A DNA stretch of 64,000 bases from Candidatus Zixiibacteriota bacterium (GCA_024280215.1 JAJRQO010000017.1:1-64000), one strand, 5' to 3'; shown: positions 16,506 to 26,786, numbered from the stretch's first letter. Notes: a model not told the origin generated them from the letters alone. A program made the numbers and translations.

Positions 16506-17363
16506 CTATCCCTTTATATCGGCTACTGCCGTAGTTTTATTTATTCGTTTGAATGAGTTATTTGTAAAAGATGTCCTTGCAGACCCTAAAAGCTTGTGAG
16601 CCAAAACGTTAAGCTCTTTAAATGCAGATGAATTTGGATTTGATTCCGAGATAGTTTGTTGAGATGCAACCGCTTTTCGGAAATCATCACTTTCTGAGAG
16701 AAATCCAAAATACTTTGGCACTGATTCGACAAACCGTTCGGCTACCGCACAAAGCTTGGAATAAATATATTCAGCTTCGTCTGATTGTGCCGCTCGGTTG
16801 ACTAAGAAACGACATTCAAGTTGAGGGTTGATATCGTGTAAATATTTAAAAAGTCCGTAGCTGTCGGAAATCGATGTAAGTTCTGGAACCAATACGGTAA
16901 GAACCATGTCAGATGCATACGCCATGACGGATGCATGTTTGTTTACACCCGAACTATGATCGATTAAAACAACATCATACTCAGTAGCTTCTCTTCGAAT
17001 TCTATTCATACATTCGGCGATTGTCGGAATATCTATTTCATCAAAAAGAGAAATCGAATTTACCGATGCTATGAGAGATATGTTTTTTGAAATTTCTATT
17101 GATGATTCTTTAAGTGAAAGTTGTCCGGTGGCAAATTGTCTAAATCCATAATCAACAGAAAGATTTGCCAAAATATGTTGATTACCAAAATTTACATCAG
17201 CATCAATAATCAGAACCCGCTTGCCTAAGTGGGTTAATACATCAGCGAGATTATTAACAATGACAGATTTACCAACTCCACCTTTTCCAGAGAGAACCGA
17301 AATAATTTTGTTTTCTTTCCGTCTTACGGCATTAGTTGCTTGTTTGAGTTGTAATCTATTCAC
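16506..17363 (-). CDS. flhG: FlhG/FleN MinD-like ATPase, flagellar number regulator
   Basis: 285 residues. ParA/MinD-type P-loop with deviant Walker A SGKGGVGKS (25-33), the DADVNFGNQH Walker A' region and the VLIDHSSG Walker B-like segment. The N-terminus carries QLKQATNA, like the FlhF-activating helix of FlhG. It controls FlhF and so the number and position of flagella. Its start overlaps the end of flhF by 8 bp and it precedes fliA. Confidence 0.93.
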   Translation of the reverse strand: MNRLQLKQATNAVRRKENKIISVLSGKGGVGKSVIVNNLADVLTHLGKRVLIIDADVNFGNQHILANLSVDYGFRQFATGQLSLKESSIEISKNISLIASVNSISLFDEIDIPTIAECMNRIRREATEYDVVLIDHSSGVNKHASVMAYASDMVLTVLVPELTSISDSYGLFKYLHDINPQLECRFLVNRAAQSDEAEYIYSKLCAVAERFVESVPKYFGFLSESDDFRKAVASQQTISESNPNSSAFKELNVLAHKLLGSARTSFTNNSFKRINKTTAVADIKG

Positions 17364-18516
17364 TTGCCACCTCGGATTGTAAAATTTGGTTTACAAGTTC
17401 CGCTGCCTGAGGCCTGTGTAAAAGTCCAATACCACCAAGGGTATCTGTTGTATAAATAATTTTTAAACCAAATGTATGAGCAGCAGTAATAAGAGTACCA
17501 AGACAACTGGTCATGTCAGTTTTTGTAATGACAAGATGGGTTGCATTGATGGTCTTCATCTGTTCTTGAAATAACACAACATCTTTGGAACGCATGATTG
17601 CCGAGAAGACAGCAATGCGATAGTTCGTTTTGATAGCATCAAGTTTGTCGTTGATAGGAATGATATTTTCAACAATGTTTGGGAGAGCCACAGTATCAAT
17701 TAGAGTAATCGTGTTATTATTTTTTGCTGATTCTTCAGCGTTTCGATTATCCGCATAGTCAACACCCAAGATTTCTGCATATGCAGCAGTTTCATCGTAT
17801 GCCCCCATTTTGACATCGTCCAAAGTTATCAACGTAACTTTTTTCTTTTCTCTCATGACAAGAGTTGCAGCAAGCTTACCCATGACAGATGATTTCCCCG
17901 CTCCTGCTGGACCTACAACAGCAAGTTTGTCACCATGTGATAGAGAAAAGTCTTCGGTAGTGTAACCAATAATTTTTTCAGCCAATTTCATTTTGACGAA
18001 TGCCATAGTAGAATCCGCACTATCGTAAGTTTCTTGTAATTCAGTTATAAATTCATTGATAAACTCTGCTGAAAAATCATGTGACAATAATTGTTCATAA
18101 ACATTTTCAAATGGAGCATACATTGATTGTTGTTCTTTCGAACCAGTCTCAAGAAATGTGTTTATTTTTAACTCAAGTTTTTCATATCGTTTTTGCCAAA
18201 CATCATCGGTCGATTGATGGTTAATTTCTGGAGTTGGTTTTAGTGTAGGTTCAGGAGTAGGTACAATCGATTGGTCTTCAAGTTCAGGTGCTTCAATCAC
18301 AATTGCTCTTGGAGCTGTAGTTGTTTCATCTGGGAAAATTTTGGATGTTTGTCCAACAGTTGGATTTTCAAGACACGCTGTCACTTCATAGACAACTCTA
18401 CCTAAAGAGCCTTCCTGTTGAGTCGTTTTGAGAACAATGGCATCTCCACCCATCTCTTCACGAACTCTTTTTAATGCTGCAGAAGATGTTTCTGCTCTGA
18501 ATGTTTTAATTATCAT
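17356..18516 (-). CDS. flhF: FlhF, SRP-type GTPase for flagellar placement
   Basis: 386 residues. The N-terminal B domain (IIKTFRAETSSAALKRVREE) leads into a Pro-rich linker with PTPEPTLKPTPE, then the N and G domains with P-loop GPAGAGKS (202-209), LITLDDVKMGAYD and the TKTDMTSCLG specificity element. It recruits the first flagellar components to the membrane. It overlaps flhA by 11 bp and flhG by 8 bp, so translation is coupled. Confidence 0.93.
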   Translation of the reverse strand: MIIKTFRAETSSAALKRVREEMGGDAIVLKTTQQEGSLGRVVYEVTACLENPTVGQTSKIFPDETTTAPRAIVIEAPELEDQSIVPTPEPTLKPTPEINHQSTDDVWQKRYEKLELKINTFLETGSKEQQSMYAPFENVYEQLLSHDFSAEFINEFITELQETYDSADSTMAFVKMKLAEKIIGYTTEDFSLSHGDKLAVVGPAGAGKSSVMGKLAATLVMREKKKVTLITLDDVKMGAYDETAAYAEILGVDYADNRNAEESAKNNNTITLIDTVALPNIVENIIPINDKLDAIKTNYRIAVFSAIMRSKDVVLFQEQMKTINATHLVITKTDMTSCLGTLITAAHTFGLKIIYTTDTLGGIGLLHRPQAAELVNQILQSEVASE

Positions 18517-20584
18517 CGTTTAACCTCACCATCCCGGTCGAGACCAGCTCAACATCAGGTAAAATTTCGTTATATGAAACCACAGCAAGTGACGGACATG
18601 ATGCTTCGACTAATCGACGCAGAGCAAGCCTGATATTTGGTGAACAGATACAGACTGGGACATACCCAGCTGACTGCATTAAGTCTGACTGTGATTTAAT
18701 TTTTTCTATAAGTATCTCTGTCATAGCAGGATCCATCACAAGCATCAAGCCTTGTTTGGTGTTCTGCACAGAGTCTGCTAATTGCTGTTCTATTTGTGGA
18801 TCTATTGTAAAGACATTTACTTTTCCTGATTTATCACGGTAGAGGTCGGTAATTTGACGCTTAAGTGACATGCGTACATATTCTGCTAAGACATCGGAAT
18901 CTTTTGTGACGCTGATATAATCAGAGGTTGTTTCCAAAATTGTTGCTAAGTCACGAATCGGAACTTTTTCAGAAAGTAAAGAAACAAGCACTTTTTGCAA
19001 TGAACCGAGTGGTACTATTTCAGGAATAACTGAATCGACCAAGGCTGGATAATCTTCTTTGAGAGTATCAACCAGTCTTTGTACATCTTGCCTTGAAAGA
19101 ATTTCAGATGATGCCCCTCGGATAACTTCTGTTAAATGTGTTGCCACAACTGCAGAAGGTTCAACAACCGTGAATCCTTTTGCTTCAGCGATTTCTTTTA
19201 AATTTGGAATAATCCAAGTTGCTTTTAAACCAAAGGCTGGGTCGATTGTATCAAAACCATCAAGTTTATCATCAACAAAACCAGGGTTGATTGCTAACAA
19301 ATGATCAACCATCAACTCAAATTTTGCAATCGTGATGCCCTTGATTTTTACCTGATATTCATTTGGTGAAAGTTGGACATTGTCACGAATACGTACTGAA
19401 GGAACAATCACACCAAGTTCGGTTGCAAGTTGTTTCCGAATAGTTCCAACACGACTTAGTAAATCGCCACCCTGTTTGACATCAACAAGTGGAATAAGCC
19501 CGTACCCAATTTCAAGTCCTAATGAATCGACTTTGAGTAAATCTTCAGTACGTTCTTTTGGTTTCTCTTCTTCGGTTTGTTTTTCTTTTTGTTCTTGTTG
19601 TTCTACAGCAGCAATTTTTTCTTGTTTTGCCGCTTCACTTGACATATATCCAACACCACCAACAATGGCACCTAATACCATAAAGGTAAATGTTGGCATA
19701 CCAGGCATCATTCCGAATAAGAACAAAACAACGGCCGCAACCATAATTGCTCGTGGTTGTCTGGTTAGCTGCTGAGCAAGTTCTGTCCCCATGTTTGATT
19801 CAGAGGTAGAACGGGTAACAATAATACCCGATGCAGTAGAAACTAATAGTGATGGGATCTGTGTGACGAGCCCATCACCAATCGAAAGGAGCGAATACGT
19901 TTTTATCGAATCCGCAAAAGACATATCATTCATGGCGATTCCGATAATGAATCCACCAATAATATTTATCAACGTAATTAAAATTCCTGCGATAGCATCA
20001 CCACGTACAAACTTCGATGCACCGTCCATTGCCCCATAAAAATCAGCTTCACGAGCAATCTCTGCACGACGGTTACGAGCATCTTCTTCTGAAAGAATAC
20101 CCGCATTTAAATCAGCATCAATAGCCATCTGTTTACCAGGCATCGCATCCAATGTAAAACGTGCCGAGACTTCAGAAATACGACCAGCACCTTTGGTAAT
20201 GACAACAAACTGAATAATGACCAAGATGATAAAGACAATAAAACCAACAACGTAGTTTCCCTGTACAACAAAATTACCAAATGAATTGATAACTTCACCC
20301 GCATACGCTTCACCAAGAATAAGCCGAGTCGATGCGACGTTGAGTGACAGACGCAAAAGCGTAACAATCAAAAGCATCCCAGGAAAGACTGAGAGTTCAA
20401 GCGGTTTGTTGACATAGAGAGTTGTCAGTAAAATGACAATTGAAAATGTAATATTAAATGCTAAAGCAAAATCGAGTAGGATTGTCGGTATCGGAATAAT
20501 AAGTACCGCAATAATACCGATAAACCCAACTGCTAATAAGACATCGGAACGGGAAGATAATTTTTGTAACATGCTTTCTTGCAT
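18506..20584 (-). CDS. flhA: FlhA, flagellar export gate
   Basis: 692 residues, the usual length. About eight N-terminal membrane segments, the conserved FHIPEP cytoplasmic loop (RFTLDAMPGKQMAIDADLNA and following), a charged linker (about 320-345, rich in Glu, Gln and Lys), then the C-terminal four-subdomain export platform. It forms the nonameric export gate with FlhB, FliP, FliQ and FliR. It starts 2 bp after the flhB stop. Confidence 0.97.
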   Translation of the reverse strand: MQESMLQKLSSRSDVLLAVGFIGIIAVLIIPIPTILLDFALAFNITFSIVILLTTLYVNKPLELSVFPGMLLIVTLLRLSLNVASTRLILGEAYAGEVINSFGNFVVQGNYVVGFIVFIILVIIQFVVITKGAGRISEVSARFTLDAMPGKQMAIDADLNAGILSEEDARNRRAEIAREADFYGAMDGASKFVRGDAIAGILITLINIIGGFIIGIAMNDMSFADSIKTYSLLSIGDGLVTQIPSLLVSTASGIIVTRSTSESNMGTELAQQLTRQPRAIMVAAVVLFLFGMMPGMPTFTFMVLGAIVGGVGYMSSEAAKQEKIAAVEQQEQKEKQTEEEKPKERTEDLLKVDSLGLEIGYGLIPLVDVKQGGDLLSRVGTIRKQLATELGVIVPSVRIRDNVQLSPNEYQVKIKGITIAKFELMVDHLLAINPGFVDDKLDGFDTIDPAFGLKATWIIPNLKEIAEAKGFTVVEPSAVVATHLTEVIRGASSEILSRQDVQRLVDTLKEDYPALVDSVIPEIVPLGSLQKVLVSLLSEKVPIRDLATILETTSDYISVTKDSDVLAEYVRMSLKRQITDLYRDKSGKVNVFTIDPQIEQQLADSVQNTKQGLMLVMDPAMTEILIEKIKSQSDLMQSAGYVPVCICSPNIRLALRRLVEASCPSLAVVSYNEILPDVELVSTGMVRLNDDN

Positions 20585-20585
20585 C

Positions 20586-21656
20586 TTAGTTTACCTTCTT
20601 CCCTTTGAGTTTGTATACATGAGCTAAAATCTCAGCAACTGCTTTAAAGAGATTTTGAGGAACCATATCACCGATAGAACAAATTTTGAACAATGCTCGT
20701 GCGAGTGGTTTATCTTCGATAACTGGAACACCATTATCTTTGGCAATTTGTTTAATTTTCTGAGCAATTTTCCGTTCACCCATAGCAAGTACATAGGGAG
20801 CATCACCTTTTTCAGCATCATACTTCAAAGCAACAGCGATATGAGTTGGGTTTGCAACGACAACATCAGCCAGCGGCACAGCATCCATCATGCGTGAACG
20901 AGCCATGTCACGTTGGACTTGTCGAATACGAGATTTTAACTGAGGAGAACCCTCGGTATCTTTATGTTCATCCCGTAAATCTTGTTTTGACATCTTGATA
21001 GATTTCTCGAATTCATATTTTTGATAAGCATAGTCAAGAACTGAAATGATAAATATCACACCACCCATTTTGAGTGCCAGCCCAAGAGTCAATTTTCCCA
21101 TGATTGTCGCAAACTGTATTATCGACATATCTGGTAACAGGAAGAATGATTCAAACTCCCCTTCAATTGTTTTATAAGCGACAATACCAATAACCGTCAA
21201 CTTGATAGAATCTTTAAAGAACTTTACTAAAGACTTCATCGAAATTATTTTTTTAGTTCCTTTGATAGGATCAAGCTTTTCAAATTTTGCTTCTAATGCT
21301 TTAGGAGTAATTTTAAATCCAACCTGAGCAACGTTCACGGCAAATGCAACAACCATCAGAAGAGCAAACAGAGGTCCTAACAGAATAAAAAATTTGAGTA
21401 GAGAATCACCAAAGACAGTAATAAATGTCGGGTCAGAGAGAGCAATCTCAGGAGCATTGGTCATTGTATGACGCATCAGTTCCATGATTTTGTTCGCCAT
21501 AAATGGACCCATCATGTAGATTGATAAAAAACCTAATCCAAGCACAGCAGCAGCATTCAAGTCCATCGACTTGGCAACTTGTCCTTCTTCACGTGCTTTC
21601 TCGCGCCGCTTCGACGACGCCCGTTCGGTTTTATCTTGTGAGTCTTGTTCTGACAC
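20586..21656 (-). CDS. flhB: FlhB, export switch protein
   Basis: 356 residues. Basic N-terminus, four membrane segments and a cytoplasmic domain with the autocleavage motif NPTH at 269-272, identical in position to the Salmonella/E. coli protein. The switch changes export from hook to filament substrates together with FliK. It is adjacent to fliR (1 bp) and flhA. Confidence 0.97.
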   Translation of the reverse strand: MSEQDSQDKTERASSKRREKAREEGQVAKSMDLNAAAVLGLGFLSIYMMGPFMANKIMELMRHTMTNAPEIALSDPTFITVFGDSLLKFFILLGPLFALLMVVAFAVNVAQVGFKITPKALEAKFEKLDPIKGTKKIISMKSLVKFFKDSIKLTVIGIVAYKTIEGEFESFFLLPDMSIIQFATIMGKLTLGLALKMGGVIFIISVLDYAYQKYEFEKSIKMSKQDLRDEHKDTEGSPQLKSRIRQVQRDMARSRMMDAVPLADVVVANPTHIAVALKYDAEKGDAPYVLAMGERKIAQKIKQIAKDNGVPVIEDKPLARALFKICSIGDMVPQNLFKAVAEILAHVYKLKGKKVN

Positions 21657-22448
21657 TTAGACATTCCCTATCGAATAGAGTAAAGTTTTCGTTCCAGTAT
21701 CGAAATAATGGAGCGACTGTTGGATGACGTAGGTAAACATTGGAAGAGATAGTCCCATAACGACAAGACCTACCGCAATTTTTATTGGCATACCAACAAA
21801 GAATACATTCATCGTTGGCATTGTTTTCGAAATAGTTCCTAAAGCGATATCAGTGAGATAAAGTGTGATAACCACTGGAGCGGCAATTTTAAAAGCGATT
21901 ACAAAAATGTACGCAGAGTATTTTATCATCATCTCGCCGACTTCACCAGACATCTGAAAATTACCTGGTGGTATCACTGCAAAACTTTCAACCAATGCGT
22001 TGATGACCAGATGATGTCCGTTGATACTGATGAAAAAGAGAAGTGCGATGATATACCAAAAGCGACCGATTATTGAAATCTGGGTCTGGTTTGATTGATC
22101 AAATACCTGAGCAAACATAAAACCCATTTGGTATCCAATTATTGCCCCCGCAATCAAAACACCATAAAAAAGCATTCTGAATAAAAGCCCGATTATGAAA
22201 CCGATTAAAATTTCATTAAAGACTAAAGATACAAGATCAAAATTTGACTTGATTGCTTGATAGCTTTCAGGATTTGGAATGGTAGAGGTGATAAGTAGCC
22301 CAAACATAACAACCAGCCCAACTTTTATCATTTTTGGCAAACCCTTATCACTAAAGACAGGTGCCATGATAAACAGACCAGAAGTACGGATAATGATAAG
22401 AAAAAAAATAATTATCTTATCAGAGCTGTAATTAATAAATTCAAACAA
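21657..22448 (-). CDS. fliR: FliR, flagellar export apparatus membrane protein
   Basis: 263 residues with about six hydrophobic segments and the family pattern (FRTSGLFIMAPVFS-like opening and the GFIIGLLFRML loop). The start codon is TTG at 22448, with AAGGA 8 nt upstream. Unlike its neighbours it is separated from fliQ by 214 bp that contain no gene. Confidence 0.94.
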   Translation of the reverse strand: MFEFINYSSDKIIIFFLIIIRTSGLFIMAPVFSDKGLPKMIKVGLVVMFGLLITSTIPNPESYQAIKSNFDLVSLVFNEILIGFIIGLLFRMLFYGVLIAGAIIGYQMGFMFAQVFDQSNQTQISIIGRFWYIIALLFFISINGHHLVINALVESFAVIPPGNFQMSGEVGEMMIKYSAYIFVIAFKIAAPVVITLYLTDIALGTISKTMPTMNVFFVGMPIKIAVGLVVMGLSLPMFTYVIQQSLHYFDTGTKTLLYSIGNV

Positions 22449-22662
22449 GTCAAAATTCCTTAGAATACGGGTTATTCGACTATATGTATCACAAATCGTA
22501 TGCCAAACGATTTAGCTCATTTTTTGAATTTTAACTCACTGTAAGACTTAAGGTTATGTTTTTAAAAAAAGTATGTGGTGGGATATTCGATTTTGATTGT
22601 GGAAAATATTACCAGCTCTGTTGGAAAAAAGTTCAATTGCCCCTTTTAATTCATTCATATCT

Positions 22663-22932
22663 CTACCCGACTAATGTAGGTATCATTTCAAACATATGTC
22701 TGGTAAAATCTATCGCCAAATTTGTCATCCATGGTAAAAATATCAGCAGTGCAACAGCAACAGCAACGATTTTTGGGATAAAAGTCAACGTCATTTCTTG
22801 AATTGATGTAATCGCCTGAAAGACTGAAACAGTCACACCGACAACTAAAGCTGCAACAAGCATAGGAGCTGAAAGAAGCAACACCATTGAGAGTGCTTCA
22901 CGACCGATTGATACTACAGTTTGTGGATTCAT
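22663..22932 (-). CDS. fliQ: FliQ, flagellar export apparatus membrane protein
   Basis: 89 residues with two transmembrane helices and the family core VFQAITSIQEMTLTFIPKI. It packs with FliP and FliR into the export channel. AGGAG is placed 9 nt before the ATG. It follows fliP by 16 bp. Confidence 0.95.
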   Translation of the reverse strand: MNPQTVVSIGREALSMVLLLSAPMLVAALVVGVTVSVFQAITSIQEMTLTFIPKIVAVAVALLIFLPWMTNLAIDFTRHMFEMIPTLVG

Positions 22933-22948
22933 AAATTTTAACTCCTAT

Positions 22949-23701
22949 TTATAGATGGAATGATTCCACCAATGATTTTATAAGTAAGTACCAGCCATCA
23001 ACCAATACGAACAGCAATATCTTAAATGGTAACGACACAATAACTGGCGGTAACATCATCATACCCATCGACATCAAGACCGATGCAACGACCATGTCAA
23101 TAACCAAAAATGGTATGAATAATATAAATGCAATTTGAAATGCGGTTTGTAATTCTGAAATCACATAACCTGGAATCAAGACATGCAGAGGTAAATCTTC
23201 AGGCGACTCAGGACGATCAATTTTTGCTATATCTACAAAGAGAGCTAAATCTTTTTCACGGGTTTGCGTAAGCATAAATTCTCTAAATGGACCGACAGAT
23301 TTTTCAAACGCCTCTTCCTTACTGATCTTTTCTTCAAGATATGGTTTAATACCTTCGTTGTATGATTTATCAATAACAGGTGACATCACAAAGAAAGTCA
23401 GAATCAACGCCAATGCGATTAACAGTTGCCCAGGTGGCATCTGTTGAATACCCATTGCCTGACGTAAAAATGAAAGTACAACAGTAAAACGAATAAACGA
23501 TGTCACCATAATTAAAATAGATGGTGCCAAAGTAAGTACCGTCATCAGTATAACAATTTGCAGTGTTGTTGAGAGATCTCCACTATCAGCAGATTCCCCT
23601 ACTTCTATTGAAACTTTGGGAAGGGTCTGTGCGATAAGATTGACAGAGCTTAATGCTATTACACTTGAAGCTGAGATAAAAAGTCTCAGTAACTTTTTCA
23701 T
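22949..23701 (-). CDS. fliP: FliP, flagellar export apparatus membrane protein
   Basis: 250 residues, with a cleavable signal peptide and four later membrane segments. Signatures: SFIRFTVVLSFLRQAMGIQQMPP (seen as two adjacent blocks at about 65-87) and the C-terminal VIDMVVASVLMSMGMMMLPP. It forms the pentameric core of the export gate. Confidence 0.96.
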   Translation of the reverse strand: MKKLLRLFISASSVIALSSVNLIAQTLPKVSIEVGESADSGDLSTTLQIVILMTVLTLAPSILIMVTSFIRFTVVLSFLRQAMGIQQMPPGQLLIALALILTFFVMSPVIDKSYNEGIKPYLEEKISKEEAFEKSVGPFREFMLTQTREKDLALFVDIAKIDRPESPEDLPLHVLIPGYVISELQTAFQIAFILFIPFLVIDMVVASVLMSMGMMMLPPVIVSLPFKILLFVLVDGWYLLIKSLVESFHL

Positions 23702-23768
23702 ATCCTATATCTTTCTTTAAGTGACGTCCATGTCACCGACAGTATCCGATACTGTCGAAATTATTTAT

Positions 23769-24374
23769 TTATACTTCAACCTTTTGAGTTGATTGTACGG
23801 TCAACAGTGATTTTATTTTATCACCATTGGCAAATGCTTTCATCTTTACTGATGCTGAGCTCAACATATTTTGAAATGCGTCTGGTTCAATTTCAACTTC
23901 AATACCTCGCATAATTTCTTCTGTTTCTTCCGAATCCATTTCAGTTAACATCGAAATTTGGTTTTCTGTTGATGCAACCAAGACTGATTTTCCAGCAACC
24001 CGTACAAGTGAAATTGTTTTTTTAGGACCGATATATGTCGTCTCGAGTACTTCTAAAATATTATGCTTTTTATTACCTGAATATTTTTTACCCATCATAC
24101 GTTTGAGAATAAAAACTCCAAGATAGATAGATAAAATAACAACCGCCAAAGCACCACCAACTTTTAACATCGATGGCATAGATGAAGATGCGTAGCCATT
24201 ATATGTTGGTTGATCTGCATTGGTTGGAGCTTGCTCTACAGTAGTAGGAGGAGTTGAAACTTCGCTTTCCGCTACAACTTGTCTTGAGTTTATCCCCAAA
24301 ACACCAAGTAAAGCAAAAGCGATAATTGCCAAAACCATCAATTGTGATTTTTTAGGAAATTTATTTTTCTTCAC
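23769..24374 (-). CDS. fliO: FliO, flagellar export assembly protein
   Basis: 201 residues. A first hydrophobic stretch (about 10-32), a Thr/Pro/Ala linker, a second membrane segment (about 72-95) and a FliO domain with the ILEVLETTYIGPKKTISLVRV block typical of the family (given as adjacent blocks). FliO helps assemble the FliP ring. The start overlaps the fliN stop by 14 bp. Confidence 0.88.
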   Translation of the reverse strand: MKKNKFPKKSQLMVLAIIAFALLGVLGINSRQVVAESEVSTPPTTVEQAPTNADQPTYNGYASSSMPSMLKVGGALAVVILSIYLGVFILKRMMGKKYSGNKKHNILEVLETTYIGPKKTISLVRVAGKSVLVASTENQISMLTEMDSEETEEIMRGIEVEIEPDAFQNMLSSASVKMKAFANGDKIKSLLTVQSTQKVEV

Positions 24375-24936
24375 CTAATGCCTTCAATCTTTCTTCAGGA
24401 GTTAAGAGCTGTGTAATACGAACGCCGAAGTTTTCGTCAATAACAACAACCTCACCTTTGGCAACCACTCTTTGGTTGACCAATAAATCTACAGGTTCAC
24501 CAGCAAGTTTTGCAAGTTCGACAATTGACCCAGGCCCTAAGGCTAAAATATCTGATATAGACATTTTTGTCCGACCTAATTCAATAGCAACTGGCAAATT
24601 GACATCCATGAGCATATCAATATTTTTTGTTTCAGGTTTTCCAGCAGGTTCAGATAAATGTTGGAACTCAACATCTGAAACCGATTGAGGTTCTTTCGAT
24701 GGAAAATCAATTTCTCCTAAATCAGCACCACCATCTTCTTCTGGTAGATCCTCAAGCATAGCAAGCATTGCTGCTTCAGCATCATCTTCTGAGGCATCAT
24801 CTTCATTGACAATTTTGTTAGCATCTTCTACTTTTACTTCTTCAGAAGCAACTTCAACGGCAACATCCTGTTGTTCGTTTTCAGCTTGAGACTCTTCAAT
24901 GTTCTCAGGTGTGTTAATATCTTTTTCGTCAGTCAT
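24361..24936 (-). CDS. fliN: FliN, flagellar switch protein
   Basis: 191 residues. The N-terminal 105 residues are an acidic low-complexity extension; the C-terminal SpoA/FliN domain (about 108-190) has VNLPVAIELGRTKMSISDIL, GSIVELAKLAGEPVDLLVN and the final GVRIT. It builds the C-ring base with FliM and FliG and takes part in switching and in docking export substrates. It overlaps fliM by 1 bp (TAATG). Confidence 0.93.
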   Translation of the reverse strand: MTDEKDINTPENIEESQAENEQQDVAVEVASEEVKVEDANKIVNEDDASEDDAEAAMLAMLEDLPEEDGGADLGEIDFPSKEPQSVSDVEFQHLSEPAGKPETKNIDMLMDVNLPVAIELGRTKMSISDILALGPGSIVELAKLAGEPVDLLVNQRVVAKGEVVVIDENFGVRITQLLTPEERLKALGEEK

Positions 24937-25973
24937 TAGTTTGTGACCTCCATATTTTCATTCACATTTAACTCTTCACTATAATCCGGTTCGCCTTCTT
25001 CAAAGAATTCCATAACTTGGAATGCTCTTTTTTTGCCCGAAAGCCCTGGACTTCCTATGTATTTTTTTCGATGATTGACATAAATATCAATTGGTTCAGA
25101 ACTTTTTTTCTCCGAAGGAATAATATCACCAATTCTGAGACTTAAAAAATCTTTTACCTTAATTTCTGTATCTAATAACACTGCAGCAACTTCTGCTTCT
25201 ACATTTTTCAAATTGAACAAATTCAGAACTTTATCTGCTTCAAGATTTTTCTTTTTGGTCGCATCAATCCAGTTTTGAGCGGAAAGTTTTGTAATAATTG
25301 GTTCAAGTGCGACATACGGATAACAGACTGTAAGGAGTCCAGTTGATTGAAACAATTTTATTTGGAACGAGACAACTACAACAGTTTCACCTGGTGGAAC
25401 AATCTGAATAAACTGCGGGTTTGTTTCATAACTTTTTTGATCAACTTTGATTTTTACAATATTTTCCCATGAACGTTCTAAATCATCATATAATTTTAGA
25501 ACAAGACGAGACATAACTGATTTTTCAATACCTGTCAGTTCACGTTCCGTCTCCAAAATTTTTCCATTACCACCAAACATTCTATCAATAAATGCAAATG
25601 TCAAAGTTGGGTTAAAATCAACTAAGTTCACCGCATCAAGTGGATCAGCACCAAAAGTATAGGTACACGATGGTGTCACAAGTGACATGATAAATTCTGA
25701 ATATGTAATCTGATCAACTGAGACTAAGTCAACGTCGACAATTGTTCGCATCATAGCAGATAATGTCGAGGCATAATGACCTGCAAAGTTATCATGCATA
25801 TTTTCAAGAGTACGAATCTGATCTTTTGAAACTCTGTTCGGATGCTTAAAGTCATAAGCAATAACCGAACGCAATTTATCATCATCGTAACTTTCCTCTT
25901 CAACAATATCATCTCCTGTCGATACCGTTGTTAGTAGAGCATCTATCTCATCCTGTGATAGTATTTTTGCCAC
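24936..25973 (-). CDS. fliM: FliM, flagellar switch protein
   Basis: 345 residues. It has the N-terminal CheY-binding peptide (LSQDEIDALL, residues 5-14), a central CheC-like domain with FIDRMFGGNG, and a C-terminal SpoA domain. The preserved CheY peptide implies that chemotaxis or response-regulator control of the motor exists even though no che operon is in the window; the two single-domain receivers at 8.8-9.6 kb are possible partners. Confidence 0.95.
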   Translation of the reverse strand: MAKILSQDEIDALLTTVSTGDDIVEEESYDDDKLRSVIAYDFKHPNRVSKDQIRTLENMHDNFAGHYASTLSAMMRTIVDVDLVSVDQITYSEFIMSLVTPSCTYTFGADPLDAVNLVDFNPTLTFAFIDRMFGGNGKILETERELTGIEKSVMSRLVLKLYDDLERSWENIVKIKVDQKSYETNPQFIQIVPPGETVVVVSFQIKLFQSTGLLTVCYPYVALEPIITKLSAQNWIDATKKKNLEADKVLNLFNLKNVEAEVAAVLLDTEIKVKDFLSLRIGDIIPSEKKSSEPIDIYVNHRKKYIGSPGLSGKKRAFQVMEFFEEGEPDYSEELNVNENMEVTN

Positions 25974-25985
25974 TGTGCAAATTCC

Positions 25986-26549
25986 TTATTGTAAAACAAA
26001 GTCCGTATAATAGACACCAGCTAAATCTTTAGTGTGCATTAGTTTTGATAAACGTTTTTTTATCTGATAGCGAACAATCTCTTTTTGTTTGGCATCAGTT
26101 AATTCCGCAACTGTCTTTGAAGAAAGTATTGTAATCAATGCATCCCGAATTACAGGTTCTCTTTGAACAAATTCCTCTTGGAGTTCCATAGATTCAATTT
26201 CAAAACCAAAAGAGACAGATAAGAATCGTGAACCGCCAGTACCTGCCGGATTAATAACAATACTTTCGATTGAATAAATCAGCGATGAAACTTCTTCACC
26301 CTCTTCATTAACCATAGGTTTCTTTTCTTTTTCTTCTTCATGCTTTTCTGTAGCTTGCTCAGTACCGTCGCCTTCTTCACCCTCAGGTGTATCAGCCATC
26401 ATCGGTTTAATCACAAACAAAGCTAGTGCTATCCCAATAACTATCGCACCAACTCCAATACCACCAAATAAAATGAGTTTGTTACCACCTTTTTTCTTTG
26501 GTTCTTCTGGTGTTCCACCTTCTACTACTGTTTTATCTTCTTCAGCCAT
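25986..26549 (-). CDS. fliL: FliL, basal-body associated protein
   Basis: 187 residues: a short cytoplasmic tail, one membrane segment (about 26-48), an acidic linker and a periplasmic FliL domain ending in LAGVYYTDFVLQ. It supports the stator and motor torque. It overlaps flbD by one base (TAATG) and lies 12 bp before fliM. Confidence 0.92.
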   Translation of the reverse strand: MAEEDKTVVEGGTPEEPKKKGGNKLILFGGIGVGAIVIGIALALFVIKPMMADTPEGEEGDGTEQATEKHEEEKEKKPMVNEEGEEVSSLIYSIESIVINPAGTGGSRFLSVSFGFEIESMELQEEFVQREPVIRDALITILSSKTVAELTDAKQKEIVRYQIKKRLSKLMHTKDLAGVYYTDFVLQ

Positions 26550-26779
26550 TAGTTACTCCCATTGGAGATATTTTCAGTATCCGAGCTTTCAACTCGGATA
26601 CTGCTTATTTTATTTCTAAACTCTGTTACCAATTGAATGATGAGACTTGTAGATTCTTTGACCATTATTTTCTTACCTGTGGTAAGAGAAATAATTGTAT
26701 CAGGAATTGCTTCGACAAACTCAATGAGGTCTGAGTTTACGACAAGTTTGGTATCATTTAATCTGGTAACTGTTATCAT
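26549..26779 (-). CDS. flbD: FlbD/SwrD family small flagellar protein
   Basis: 76 residues. The family core MITVTRLNDTKLVVNSDLIE and the IISLTTGKKIMVKES block are clear. In Bacillus the homologue SwrD increases motor torque. Its place between flgE and fliL is the conserved one. Confidence 0.92.
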   Translation of the reverse strand: MITVTRLNDTKLVVNSDLIEFVEAIPDTIISLTTGKKIMVKESTSLIIQLVTEFRNKISSIRVESSDTENISNGSN

Positions 26780-26786
26780 TTATTTA

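Noticed and set aside
16505-16540. Sigma-28-like box GCCGATAT at the end of flhG, before fliA
   Set aside because: The nearest TAAA elements are 12 or 16 bp upstream, not 15, and the sequence is coding for the end of FlhG.
22449-22662. A missing gene between fliQ and fliR
   Set aside because: The 214-bp gap has no minus-strand frame with a ribosome site; the plus-strand frame there only overlaps fliQ.
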